Notes: generated from the letters alone by a model not told the origin. A DNA stretch of 5,221 nt from Bacillota bacterium (GCA_021443825.1 JABUTE010000109.1:1-5221); one strand, 5' to 3'. Positions 1 through 5,221 are shown, counted from the stretch's first letter. Program-made: numbers and translations.

Positions 1-155
1 GAAAATTTCAAGGCTTTAAATTTGGCTGTAGCAAACGAAACCCTCTGCGGTCGATAATTGACCCGTAGAATTAAAAAAGTGGCTGAAAACGGAAAACAGC
101 GGTCTTTTCGAAGGTCCGCTCTCGAAACAACGATAGAAAAAGGAGAAAAAAAGGA

Positions 156-500
156 ATGAAAGGTAAAAATTCCAAGAAATCCAATAAAAGTAACCGCATA
201 CTTGTCATCCGGAAACGTGATATGATCATTTGCCATATTCTGGCAATTGCAGGGGTTCTGATCATGATCAGCTCTCTGCTGCTGCCCGCTCGTCTGCTTT
301 GGCTGATCGCCGTTCTTCTGCTGTGCGGCGCGTTGATGACCAGCTTCGGCTTTTTCGCCAGAGACTTTTTTCTCCGCTGTCCGTCCTGCGGGCGCACGCT
401 GATGAAGGACTTGCCCTTTAAGGCAAAGATGAAGTGTTCCCTTCCCAAGGGCTGCCCGCAATGCAGCTGGGCAACAAAGATCGAGTATACAAAGAAGTAG
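156..500 (+). CDS. Small membrane protein with C-terminal zinc ribbon, function unknown
   Basis: A 114-residue protein that I do not recognise as a named family. The first 22 residues are strongly basic (many K/R/N). Two hydrophobic segments follow, at about residues 23-43 and 46-66, and read as a transmembrane hairpin. The C-terminal part holds CPSC (75-78) and CPQC (100-103) about 22 residues apart, with a further Cys at 94, which is the spacing of a zinc ribbon. By the positive-inside rule both termini would face the cytoplasm, so the ribbon would be cytosolic (inference). The start is supported by AGGAG at 141-145, ten bases before the ATG. The stop lies 12 bp before the FAH-family gene, so the two are likely co-transcribed. 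The reading frame and cysteine pairs make a real gene likely; no function can be assigned. Confidence 0.72.
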   Translation: MKGKNSKKSNKSNRILVIRKRDMIICHILAIAGVLIMISSLLLPARLLWLIAVLLLCGALMTSFGFFARDFFLRCPSCGRTLMKDLPFKAKMKCSLPKGCPQCSWATKIEYTKK

Positions 501-512
501 AAAGGATGCTAC

Positions 513-1385
513 ATGAAGTTCGTTACGTACCGTTATCAGGAAAAGGAAGCTGTCGGCGTCGTTCGGGGAGAGGACAGGGTCGTTCCCATCAACGAGTTCG
601 GTCTTTCTTACGAAGATATGAACCGTCTCATCTGCGGGCTTACAGCAGATGAAAAGTCGAAGATGGAAAGGGAGCTTGCAACTGCGAAAAGCATTGCAAT
701 GACTGATGTTCAGATACTGGCGCCCATCCTTCAGCCCTTGCAGGATGTGATCTGCCTGGGGCTTAATTATACCGAGCATGCCAAAGAGGCAGGCGCATTT
801 TCAGATGTCTTTACCGGAGGAAAAGAAAAGGCCATCTATTTTTCCAAACGGGTGTCTGTTGCAGCCGGCGACGGCGCTTCGGTCAGCTGCTATAAAGAGC
901 TTTCCGACAGCTGTGACTACGAGTCGGAGCTGGGTGTGATCATCGGCAAGGATGCCCGTAGCCTATCCGCCGAAGATGTAAAGGATCATATTTTCGGATA
1001 TACCATCATCAACGACATGACGCTGCGCAATCTGCAGACCGGTCACAAGCAATGGTATTTTGCCAAGAGTCCCGACGGCTATACCCCCATGGGGCCCTGC
1101 ATCGTAACGGCAGACGAGATCGCCTATCCTCCCGCACTGGCCATCGGATCGACGGTAAACGGAGAGGTTCGTCAAAACGGTAATACGGCCGATATGATCC
1201 ATAGCATCGATGAGATCGTCTGCGAGCTTTCTTCTGCTATGACCTTAAAGGCCGGAACCGTGATCGCAACCGGAACCCCGAAGGGAGTTGCCATGGGCAT
1301 GGAAAAGCCGGAATTCTTAAAAGCCGGCGATGTGGTGACCTGCACCATTGAAAAGGTCGGAAGCCTTACGGTCACTATGGTTTAA
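513..1385 (+). CDS. Fumarylacetoacetate hydrolase (FAH) family protein
   Basis: A 290-residue soluble enzyme of the FAH superfamily, whose members cleave or isomerise C-C bonds in keto-acid substrates using a divalent metal (acylpyruvases, oxaloacetate decarboxylases, homoprotocatechuate-pathway isomerases and others). A short N-terminal domain (about 1-70) precedes the catalytic domain. Family signatures are visible: GLNYTEHAKE (83-92) with the conserved His89, YESELGVIIGK (136-146) with metal-ligand acidic residues Glu137 and Glu139, INDMTLRNLQ (166-175) with metal-ligand Asp168, FAKSPDGYTPMGP (183-195) with Lys185, and the late ATGTPKG loop (252-258). No key residue appears to be missing, so it should be active. 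The exact substrate cannot be read from sequence, and no neighbouring catabolic genes narrow it. The start at 513 has AAAGGA at 501-506, six bases upstream, and sits 12 bp after the zinc-ribbon gene. Length is normal for the family. Confidence 0.94.
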   Translation: MKFVTYRYQEKEAVGVVRGEDRVVPINEFGLSYEDMNRLICGLTADEKSKMERELATAKSIAMTDVQILAPILQPLQDVICLGLNYTEHAKEAGAFSDVFTGGKEKAIYFSKRVSVAAGDGASVSCYKELSDSCDYESELGVIIGKDARSLSAEDVKDHIFGYTIINDMTLRNLQTGHKQWYFAKSPDGYTPMGPCIVTADEIAYPPALAIGSTVNGEVRQNGNTADMIHSIDEIVCELSSAMTLKAGTVIATGTPKGVAMGMEKPEFLKAGDVVTCTIEKVGSLTVTMV

Positions 1386-1451
1386 AGATTTCCCGGCCTG
1401 CTATGCCGGTGCGAATATTGCTTCCGGAAAATGAATTCTAAATTTTATTTT

Positions 1452-1494
1452 GTCCCCTGTGTGTACTGATCTTCCGTACCCGGGGGACTTTGTT
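1452..1494 (+). terminator. Probable intrinsic terminator after the FAH-family gene
   Basis: GTCCCC (1452-1457) pairs with GGGGAC (1483-1488). An inner GTAC/GTAC pair can extend the hairpin, and the T-rich tail TTTGTTT follows. It lies 66 bp after the FAH stop, where the two-gene unit should end. The tail overlaps the first bases of the parS site at 1491-1506. The loop is long and the T run is interrupted, so strength is uncertain. Confidence 0.55.
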
Positions 1495-1506
1495 TCACGT
1501 GAAACA
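1491..1506. promoter_or_regulatory. parS: parS site 1 (ParB binding palindrome)
   Basis: A perfect 16-bp palindrome TGTTTCACGTGAAACA, identical to the parS site bound by Spo0J/ParB in Bacillus subtilis and widespread in Bacillota. This copy lies between the FAH terminator and the broken GNAT gene, about 1.47 kb before parA, and is not embedded in the downstream repeats. It should load ParB, which then slides as a CTP-bound clamp. Confidence 0.95.
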
Positions 1507-1596
1507 TCATGAAAATTGTTCGGAAAATCCATATGTGCAGGATCCTCAATTTCCCAGTGATTTCAATAGGATCAACCGTCTTACGAAGGATAGAAA

Positions 1597-2119
1597 ATGC
1601 GATTTGTAAAAGCAGACAGGTCAATGCTGAAATATGTGAACGGTCTGTACGGGGAAGTGTGTGGCCATCTGGAACAGACCAATCATTATCCGGAATGGAA
1701 AAGGGCAGCTATCCGGCATTGGAGGACGCGCAGGTCGGAATCAAAGAAGAGGCTCTCTACGTGTTGTTGTATGGCAGCAGTATTGCAGGAACGGTGATCC
1801 TTCGCCGCAGAGGCGAAGAAGGGAACGCCCGGGCAAACCGGCTTACATCAGACGATTAAGTAAGGATCCCGGAGCTCTATACCTTGATGGTTAATCCTTC
1901 CTGTCAAGGGCAGGGGCTTGGGAAACGACGCCTTGCAGATGCCGAGGTCATCGCAAGCTCCCATGGCTGCAAAACATACGTCTTGCTGTGGTGAAGGGAA
2001 ATCTTTTGGCAGAAGCGCTTTACCTCAGATGCGGTTTTTTGCATATCGCTATGGGAAGCCTTGGTTATGAGGAGTTCAGCCCGCCATGGTATGACCTTTA
2101 CGAAATAGTGCTTATTTAA
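1597..2119 (+). pseudogene. Broken GNAT-family N-acetyltransferase
   Basis: Conceptual repair gives a protein of about 174 residues with the layout of a GNAT acetyltransferase (acetyl-CoA-dependent N-acylation). It starts MRFVKADRSMLKYVNGLY at 1597, with AAGGA at 1586-1590. The frame is lost in an A-run near 1699-1702, where restoring one A gives ...YPEWKKGSYP. It continues in the next frame through LYVLLYGSSIAGTVILRRRG to a TAA at 1857-1859, where homologues usually have an acidic residue, so GAA to TAA is plausible. Beyond it are ELYTLMVNPSCQGQGLGK, containing the acetyl-CoA loop Q-G-Q-G-L-G, then a second shift near 1983-1987, and VVKGNLLAEALYLRCGF up to the TAA at 2117-2119. Three independent lesions argue for a decayed gene rather than one sequencing error. 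The substrate is unknown. It is flanked by parS sites and followed by an intact terminator. Confidence 0.87.
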
Positions 2120-2142
2120 CACTTCCTATTTGACCTGACAAA

Positions 2143-2177
2143 GACAGGTGCTGACAGACGCAGACCTGTCATTTTTT
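2143..2177 (+). terminator. Intrinsic terminator after the GNAT pseudogene
   Basis: GACAGGT (2143-2149) pairs with ACCTGTC (2164-2170). An inner CTG/CAG pair can extend the stem past one unpaired G, and a run of six T (2172-2177) follows. It begins 24 bp after the pseudogene stop, so it looks like the original terminator of that gene and should insulate the parAB region from upstream transcription. Confidence 0.85.
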
Positions 2178-2243
2178 ATGCTCTGACATCGGGTTAGAAT
2201 CCTTACGATCATAGCTGAAACGATGCTGTTTTACCTACAGACA

Positions 2244-2338
2244 CCATTGAAAACGGAGTCGATCCTATCCTCCTCTTCTGTAGAAGGCTGCAGTGATCCA
2301 TATCTGAACATATCGGTGATATGTAAAATCCAATAGCA
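2244..2338. repeat. Decayed third copy of the parS-linked repeat block
   Basis: This stretch starts with CCATTGAAAACGGA (2244-2257), which recurs exactly at 2472-2485 and 2690-2703. In all three cases the motif precedes a parS site, by 95, 86 and 86 bp (start to start). Further shared patches are a TCCTC-CTCTT-like segment followed by a GCTG-AGTGA-like segment, and a TAAAAT-rich run ending in CATG just before parS. Identity is patchy, so it is an older or faster-diverging copy of the unit; the left boundary is unclear. Confidence 0.6.
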
Positions 2339-2354
2339 TGTTTCACGTGAAACA
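2339..2354. promoter_or_regulatory. parS: parS site 2 (ParB binding palindrome)
   Basis: Perfect TGTTTCACGTGAAACA. It is followed by TCGCTGC, which also follows site 3, so the two sites share a 23-bp extended identity. It marks the left end of tandem repeat unit A and lies 219 bp before site 3. Confidence 0.96.
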
Positions 2355-2376
2355 TCGCTGCTTAAGTAACGCCGAC

Positions 2377-2408
2377 GGTCGTCCCATCAGTTAGATAAAG
2401 GGACGACC
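2377..2408. other. Hairpin (9-bp inverted repeat) in repeat unit A
   Basis: GGTCGTCCC (2377-2385) and GGGACGACC (2400-2408) are perfect inverted arms around a 14-base loop. The following bases TTCTTGCAAATC are only weakly T-rich, so termination is doubtful. It lies in the part of the unit that differs from unit B, which has no equivalent hairpin. It could be a weak or remnant terminator or a structured DNA/RNA element. Confidence 0.6.
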
Positions 2409-2557
2409 TTCTTGCAAATCTTTCATGTTCTAAATTCACGATCCGAAACAAGCACCCTATATAAACACGTTCCATTGAAAACGGAACAAATTCGTTAATC
2501 CTCTCTTATAGGAAATCAGCTGTGAGTCGGAGTTTATTTAAAAAATACAAAAGGACA

Positions 2558-2573
2558 TGTTTCACGTGAAACA
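2558..2573. promoter_or_regulatory. parS: parS site 3 (ParB binding palindrome)
   Basis: Perfect TGTTTCACGTGAAACA at the junction between repeat units A and B, followed by TCGCTGC as at site 2. It lies 218 bp before site 4. An ATG overlapping its left edge opens a 41-codon frame (2557-2682) that is not conserved in the other unit and is probably fortuitous. Confidence 0.96.
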
Positions 2574-2775
2574 TCGCTGCATGAGGAAAGAAGAAGGCAG
2601 TCCGTTTTGTCTGGAAAGAGTTAACCTTCTTGCAAATCTTTCTTGTTCTAAATTCACGATCCGAAACAAGCACCCGATATAAACAAGCTCCATTGAAAAC
2701 GGAACAAATTCGTTATCCCTCTCTTATGGAAAATCAGCTGTGAGTCAGCGTTTATTTATAAAATACAAAAGGACA
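2558..2775. repeat. Tandem repeat unit B (218 bp, starts with parS)
   Basis: Second unit of the tandem pair. After parS and TCGCTGC, the segment of about 2581-2623 bears no clear resemblance to the matching part of unit A and lacks its hairpin. From 2624 to 2775 the two units are almost the same, with substitutions only and no gaps. The unit ends directly against parS site 4, so the array runs parS-A-parS-B-parS. Confidence 0.92.
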
Positions 2776-2791
2776 TGTTTCACGTGAAACA
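2776..2791. promoter_or_regulatory. parS: parS site 4 (ParB binding palindrome), nearest parA
   Basis: Perfect TGTTTCACGTGAAACA closing the repeat array. It is followed by GTCTTG rather than TCGCTGC, so similarity between units stops at this palindrome. It lies 60 bp upstream of the probable -10 box and 171 bp before the parA start, close enough that bound or spreading ParB could repress the parAB promoter (inference). Confidence 0.96.
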
Positions 2792-2827
2792 GTCTTGAAA
2801 AAAGATCGGAATTCACATAAATATACA

Positions 2828-2856
2828 TAGAATTGTACATCCTTGTCATGTATAAT
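2828..2856 (+). promoter_or_regulatory. Probable parAB promoter
   Basis: A perfect -10 hexamer TATAAT lies at 2851-2856. The hexamer 17 bases upstream (TAGAAT, 2828-2833) is a poor -35, and the better TTGTAC at 2833-2838 is too close, so the promoter may be weak or activator-dependent. Transcription from about 2863 would leave a leader of about 100 bases carrying a small hairpin, CATCCG (2890-2895) with CGGATG (2903-2908). No other credible promoter is seen between parS site 4 and parA. Confidence 0.45.
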
Positions 2857-2961
2857 GGATCCATGAGAAACAAGTGTCCGAAGGCTATTCATCCGAAATC
2901 CCCGGATGCTTAAAAACCACTGTATCAAACCACATTTAAAAATGACAGGAGCAAAACTCTT

Positions 2962-3744
2962 ATGGGTAAAGCAATCGCTATTTTTAACCAGAAGGGCGGC
3001 GTCGGAAAAACCACCACGAATATCAATCTGGCGGCCTGCCTTGCAATGAAAAACAAGAAGATCCTGGTGCTGGATATCGACCCGCAGGGCAATACCACCA
3101 GCGGTCTGGGCATTCAGAAAAAGACTCTGAAAAATACCTGCTATGATCTGCTGATCGAAGAGGAGCTTGATATCCATCAGGTGATCTTAAACACGACCAC
3201 AAAGAATCTGGATCTGGTTCCTGCCAGCGTCGATCTGGCCGGAGCAGAGATCGAACTGGTGCAGCTTGACGGCCGTGAAAAACGGCTGAAGAGGGCTCTG
3301 GATCAGGTCCGTGCGGAATACGACTATATCTTTATCGACTGCCCGCCGTCTCTCGGTCTTCTGACCATCAATGCGCTGACGGCGGTAGATAGCGTTCTGA
3401 TCCCCATCCAGTGCGAATTTTATGCACTGGAGGGCGTAAGCCAGCTGGTCAGCACGGTAGATCTTGTCAAGAAGAGCTTCAACCCGCGACTTCAGATCGA
3501 AGGGGTCATTCTTTCCATGTTCGACGGACGCACCAATCTGTCGATCCAGGTGGTCGAAGAGGTGAAGCGCTTCTTCGGCGACAAGCTCTACAACACAGTC
3601 ATTCCAAGGAATGTCAGACTTGCAGAAGCCCCCAGCTACGGTGTTCCCATCACCACCTATGATCCCAAATCCAAGGGGGCCAAAGCCTATAAGACCTTCG
3701 CTGAAGAATTTCTGGAAGGAGAAGCGGCCGATGGCAACAAGTAA
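2962..3744 (+). CDS. parA: Chromosome segregation ATPase ParA/Soj
   Basis: A 260-residue ParA ATPase of the short chromosomal (Soj) type, which lacks the N-terminal DNA-binding extension of many plasmid ParAs. ParA dimerises on ATP, binds nucleoid DNA non-specifically and is stimulated by ParB at parS to drive origin segregation; in B. subtilis Soj also modulates DnaA. Visible motifs are the deviant Walker A KGGVGKTT (11-18) with signature Lys11 and Lys16, the A' motif DIDPQGN (38-44), the Walker B region FIDCPPS (124-130), and the conserved late segment PRNVRLAEAPSYG (215-227). Everything needed for activity appears present. The start has AGGAG at 2947-2951, ten bases before the ATG, and MGKAIAIFNQKGG is the normal N-terminus. 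Its last 14 bases overlap parB, indicating an operon and possible translational coupling. It lies just downstream of the parS array and a probable promoter. Confidence 0.98.
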   Translation: MGKAIAIFNQKGGVGKTTTNINLAACLAMKNKKILVLDIDPQGNTTSGLGIQKKTLKNTCYDLLIEEELDIHQVILNTTTKNLDLVPASVDLAGAEIELVQLDGREKRLKRALDQVRAEYDYIFIDCPPSLGLLTINALTAVDSVLIPIQCEFYALEGVSQLVSTVDLVKKSFNPRLQIEGVILSMFDGRTNLSIQVVEEVKRFFGDKLYNTVIPRNVRLAEAPSYGVPITTYDPKSKGAKAYKTFAEEFLEGEAADGNK

Positions 3745-4696
3745 GCAAAGTAAAAAGGGCGGACTGGGTCGAGGGCTGGACTATCTCTTCTCCGATTCTC
3801 TGTTCAATCCCGATCCGGCAAGCGTCATCAATCCCGAAAGCAAGGAAACCGTGCCGCAGCCAGAAGGCGATGCTCCCCAGATCAGACAAAGCGCCGCGGC
3901 ATCCGACAGCACCGAGCGGGTGCAATATATCAATATCAACGACATAAAGCCCAATTCCAAGCAGCCTCGCAAGCAGTTCGACGAAGAGGCGTTGGAAGAG
4001 CTTTCTGCCTCCATTCTGCAATACGGCGTGATCCAGCCGGTGCTGGTTCGCCCCTCTAAAAAGGGCTATGAGCTGGTCGCCGGCGAACGGCGCTGGAGAG
4101 CCGCCCGCAAGGCGGGGCTGAAAGAGATCCCTGCCATCGTGCGCCAGCTGGATGAGCGACAGAATGCCTTCTATGCGCTGATCGAAAACATGCAGCGCGA
4201 GAACCTCAATGCCATGGAAGAGGCCGACGGCATCCGCCTGATCATGGAGGAATACGGCCTGAGCCAGCAGGATGCGGCGAAAGCGGTCGGCAAATCACGT
4301 CCCTACGTAGCCAATATGCTGCGTTTGTTAAGGCTTCCTGAGGAGGTTCGCACCATGGTCAGCGACGGTTCTCTTTCTGCCGGTCATGCAAGAGCCATCG
4401 CAGGTCTTCCCAATGAAGCACTTCAGCTGGAGACAGCCCGCAAGGCCATCGAAGAAGGGTGGTCGGTGCGCAAGATCGAAAGCTATACCGGCGCGAAGGC
4501 AGCTCCCCGCAAACGGAAGGCAAAGCTTTCGCGAAAAAAGGCGAAAAGCCTTGAAATTTCAAGCATTGAGCAGCAGCTTACGGAAAAGCTTGGCACGAAG
4601 GTGGCCATCGATGGTTCCGAAAAAAAAGGAACGCTGGTGCTGTCATATTTCAGCAAGGATGAGCTGGAGCAGCTGATCGAGATATTGCTTCAATAA
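3731..4696 (+). CDS. parB: Chromosome partitioning protein ParB/Spo0J
   Basis: A 321-residue ParB-family CTPase that binds parS and spreads along DNA as a sliding clamp. The start at 3731 is chosen over an in-frame ATG at 3611: AAGGAGA lies eight bases upstream, and the protein then begins with a basic stretch and GGLGRGLDYLF (10-20), the typical ParA-interacting motif. A variable linker runs to about residue 65. The CTP-binding N-domain follows, with NSKQPRKQF (75-83), GERRWRA (118-124) and ENMQRENLN (152-160). The helix-turn-helix is at about 177-200 (LSQQDAAKAVGKSRPYVANM). GHARAI (218-223) lies in the parS-binding domain. A Lys/Arg-rich linker (about 256-272) leads to the C-terminal dimerisation domain. 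It is slightly longer than usual because of the N-terminal linker. Four perfect targets lie upstream in the same window. Confidence 0.98.
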   Translation: MATSKQSKKGGLGRGLDYLFSDSLFNPDPASVINPESKETVPQPEGDAPQIRQSAAASDSTERVQYININDIKPNSKQPRKQFDEEALEELSASILQYGVIQPVLVRPSKKGYELVAGERRWRAARKAGLKEIPAIVRQLDERQNAFYALIENMQRENLNAMEEADGIRLIMEEYGLSQQDAAKAVGKSRPYVANMLRLLRLPEEVRTMVSDGSLSAGHARAIAGLPNEALQLETARKAIEEGWSVRKIESYTGAKAAPRKRKAKLSRKKAKSLEISSIEQQLTEKLGTKVAIDGSEKKGTLVLSYFSKDELEQLIEILLQ

Positions 4697-4715
4697 CTGT
4701 TTCCGGGAGGAGCCA

Positions 4716-5221
4716 ATGGAAAATTCATTTGGGATCATCGGCGGAATGGGCCCCATGGCGACCAATCTGCTGTACGAGATGATCATCGAAAAAACGCCTG
4801 CCAGGGCAGATAACGAGCATATCAACATGGTCATTTTAAACCACGCCACCATGCCCGACCGCACCGGTGCCATCCAGGGCACGCAGCAGGAGCGCGATAA
4901 GGTGTTTCGCCTGCTGAGGGAGGATGCCGATTTTATGGAAAGGGCAGGGGTGAGGGGCATCTGTGTTCCCTGCAACACGGCCCATTTCTTTATGCATCAG
5001 CTTGAGACCGAACTGTCGGTTCCTCTGATCAGCATGGTGCGTGAGGCCTCCAAAGAGATGGGGCAGCGATATCCCGGCGGCAAGGTGGCGATCCTGGCCA
5101 CGGAGGGAACCATCCAGACCCAGATCTATCAGCCCTTTTTTATCGAGAACGGGCTTGAGCCTTATGTGGTTCCTGCAGACATCCAAAAGCATGTGACCCA
5201 CCTGATCTACGATAACATCAA
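4716..5221 (+). CDS. Aspartate/glutamate racemase family protein (3' end cut by window)
   Basis: The first 168 residues of an amino-acid racemase of the Asp/Glu racemase superfamily, cofactor-independent enzymes that invert the alpha carbon with two catalytic cysteines. The N-terminus carries FGIIGGMGPMAT (5-16), typical of the aspartate racemase/YgeA-like branch. CNTAH (86-90) supplies the first catalytic Cys86, and ILATEGT is a further family segment. The second cysteine, expected in the C-terminal half, lies beyond the window. The start has a strong GGGAGGAG at 4705-4712. Only 19 bp separate it from the parB stop and no terminator intervenes, so it probably belongs to the parAB transcript. 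It could make D-Asp or D-Glu for the cell wall or act on another amino acid; branch assignment needs the full protein. Confidence 0.93.
   Translation, partial: MENSFGIIGGMGPMATNLLYEMIIEKTPARADNEHINMVILNHATMPDRTGAIQGTQQERDKVFRLLREDADFMERAGVRGICVPCNTAHFFMHQLETELSVPLISMVREASKEMGQRYPGGKVAILATEGTIQTQIYQPFFIENGLEPYVVPADIQKHVTHLIYDNI

Larger units (their letters stand above)
2339..2557. repeat. Tandem repeat unit A (219 bp, starts with parS)
   Basis: First of two adjacent units, each with parS at its left end. After parS and TCGCTGC comes a unit-specific segment (about 2362-2405) containing a hairpin. The block 2406-2557 then aligns without gaps to 2624-2775 with about 11 mismatches in 152 bases by hand. 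Both blocks end in AATACAAAAGGACA immediately before the next parS. No conserved protein frame runs through the unit. Confidence 0.92.
2120..2961. other. Gene-free parS-bearing intergenic region upstream of parA
   Basis: These 842 bases hold no credible protein gene. In order they contain the terminator of the GNAT pseudogene, a decayed repeat copy, parS site 2, repeat unit A with a hairpin, parS site 3, repeat unit B, parS site 4, a promoter-like -10 box and the parA leader. The stretch is richer in A/T than the flanking genes. Short open frames beginning MFHVKH are created by the parS sequence itself (ATG at 2557 in the second case) and are not conserved between units. The region is best read as a centromere-like ParB loading zone joined to the parAB promoter. 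Confidence 0.8.

Noticed and set aside
1..155. An open frame from base 1 (ENFKALNLAVANETLCGR, stop at 55-57) and a weak 5-bp hairpin (98-102 with 116-120)
   Set aside because: The 18-residue tail is too short to recognise and may be chance; the hairpin has no T-run. No convincing promoter is visible. I see no supportable feature apart from the ribosome binding site of the gene at 156.
1509..1859. A 116-codon + strand frame starting just after parS site 1
   Set aside because: Its first part is out of frame with the GNAT start at 1597 and looks random; only its later part is genuine GNAT sequence reached by the frameshift near 1700.
2432..2460. A promoter inside the repeat block (TTCACG, 17 bases, TATATA in unit A or GATATA in unit B)
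   Set aside because: Both hexamers match the consensus only partly, the -10 differs between units, and no gene follows; not strong enough to list.
2471..2486. GTTCC-ATTGAAAAC-GGAAC as an RNA hairpin in the repeat block
   Set aside because: The 5-bp stem of unit A is broken in unit B (GCTCC) and in the decayed copy without compensating changes, so pairing does not seem to be what is conserved.
2557..2682. A 41-codon frame starting MFHVKHRCMRK with AAAAGGA just upstream
   Set aside because: MFHVKH is simply the translation of parS read from an overlapping ATG. The equivalent frame in unit A stops after 18 codons and at site 4 after 7, so no protein is conserved.
2863..2913. A 16-codon leader peptide (ATG 2863 to TAA 2911-2913) before parA
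   Set aside because: It begins at about the expected transcription start with no ribosome binding site and shows no regulatory codon pattern.
2120..2961. A CRISPR array or DnaA-box cluster (oriC)
   Set aside because: The repeats are about 218 bp units in only two clear copies, not short repeats with spacers, and I found no TTATCCACA-like boxes in either orientation.
2752..3177. A 141-codon minus-strand frame across the parA start and parS site 4
   Set aside because: It is the antisense shadow of parA and the intergenic region, without a start signal or recognisable domain.
3611..3730. A longer parB beginning at 3611
   Set aside because: The extra 40 residues lie within parA in another frame and do not look like ParB. 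The ATG at 3731 has a good AAGGAGA and gives the family-typical N-terminus.

Overview
The window looks like an origin-proximal segment of a Bacillota (Firmicutes) chromosome, probably Clostridia or a neighbouring class. The evidence is a complete parA-parB (soj-spo0J) segregation operon together with four perfect copies of the 16-bp parS palindrome TGTTTCACGTGAAACA, the site known from Bacillus subtilis Spo0J. Ribosome binding sites are strong and AGGAG-like. All recognised genes lie on the + strand. The species cannot be named from the sequence alone.

Layout. Positions 1-155 are non-coding or hold the tail of something upstream. Positions 156-500 encode a small two-helix membrane protein with a C-terminal zinc ribbon. 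It is followed 12 bp later by a fumarylacetoacetate hydrolase (FAH) family enzyme (513-1385). That pair ends at a probable hairpin terminator (about 1452-1494), whose T-rich tail runs into the first parS site (1491-1506). Next comes a broken GNAT acetyltransferase gene (1597-2119) carrying two apparent one-base deletions and one in-frame stop, closed by a clear intrinsic terminator (2143-2177).

The most distinctive part is the 842-bp gene-free stretch 2120-2961. It carries three more parS sites spaced 219 and 218 bp apart, because the DNA between them is a tandem duplication. Each unit starts with parS, has a divergent segment of about 50 bp, and ends with a 152-bp block that is nearly identical between units (about 11 mismatches by hand alignment). 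A more decayed third version of the block lies just before the first of these three sites. A perfect -10 box (TATAAT, 2851-2856) follows the last parS and probably drives parA.

parA (2962-3744) and parB (3731-4696) overlap by 14 bases. A truncated aspartate/glutamate racemase family gene (4716 to the window end) follows only 19 bp later and is probably co-transcribed. Working model: ParB binds the local parS cluster, spreads as a CTP-dependent clamp and is moved or regulated by the ParA ATPase. The parS-bearing repeats upstream would make this locus a strong ParB loading centre. The FAH enzyme, zinc-ribbon protein and racemase have no evident role in segregation. No wholly new multi-gene system is visible; the parS-punctuated tandem repeat is the observation most worth following.
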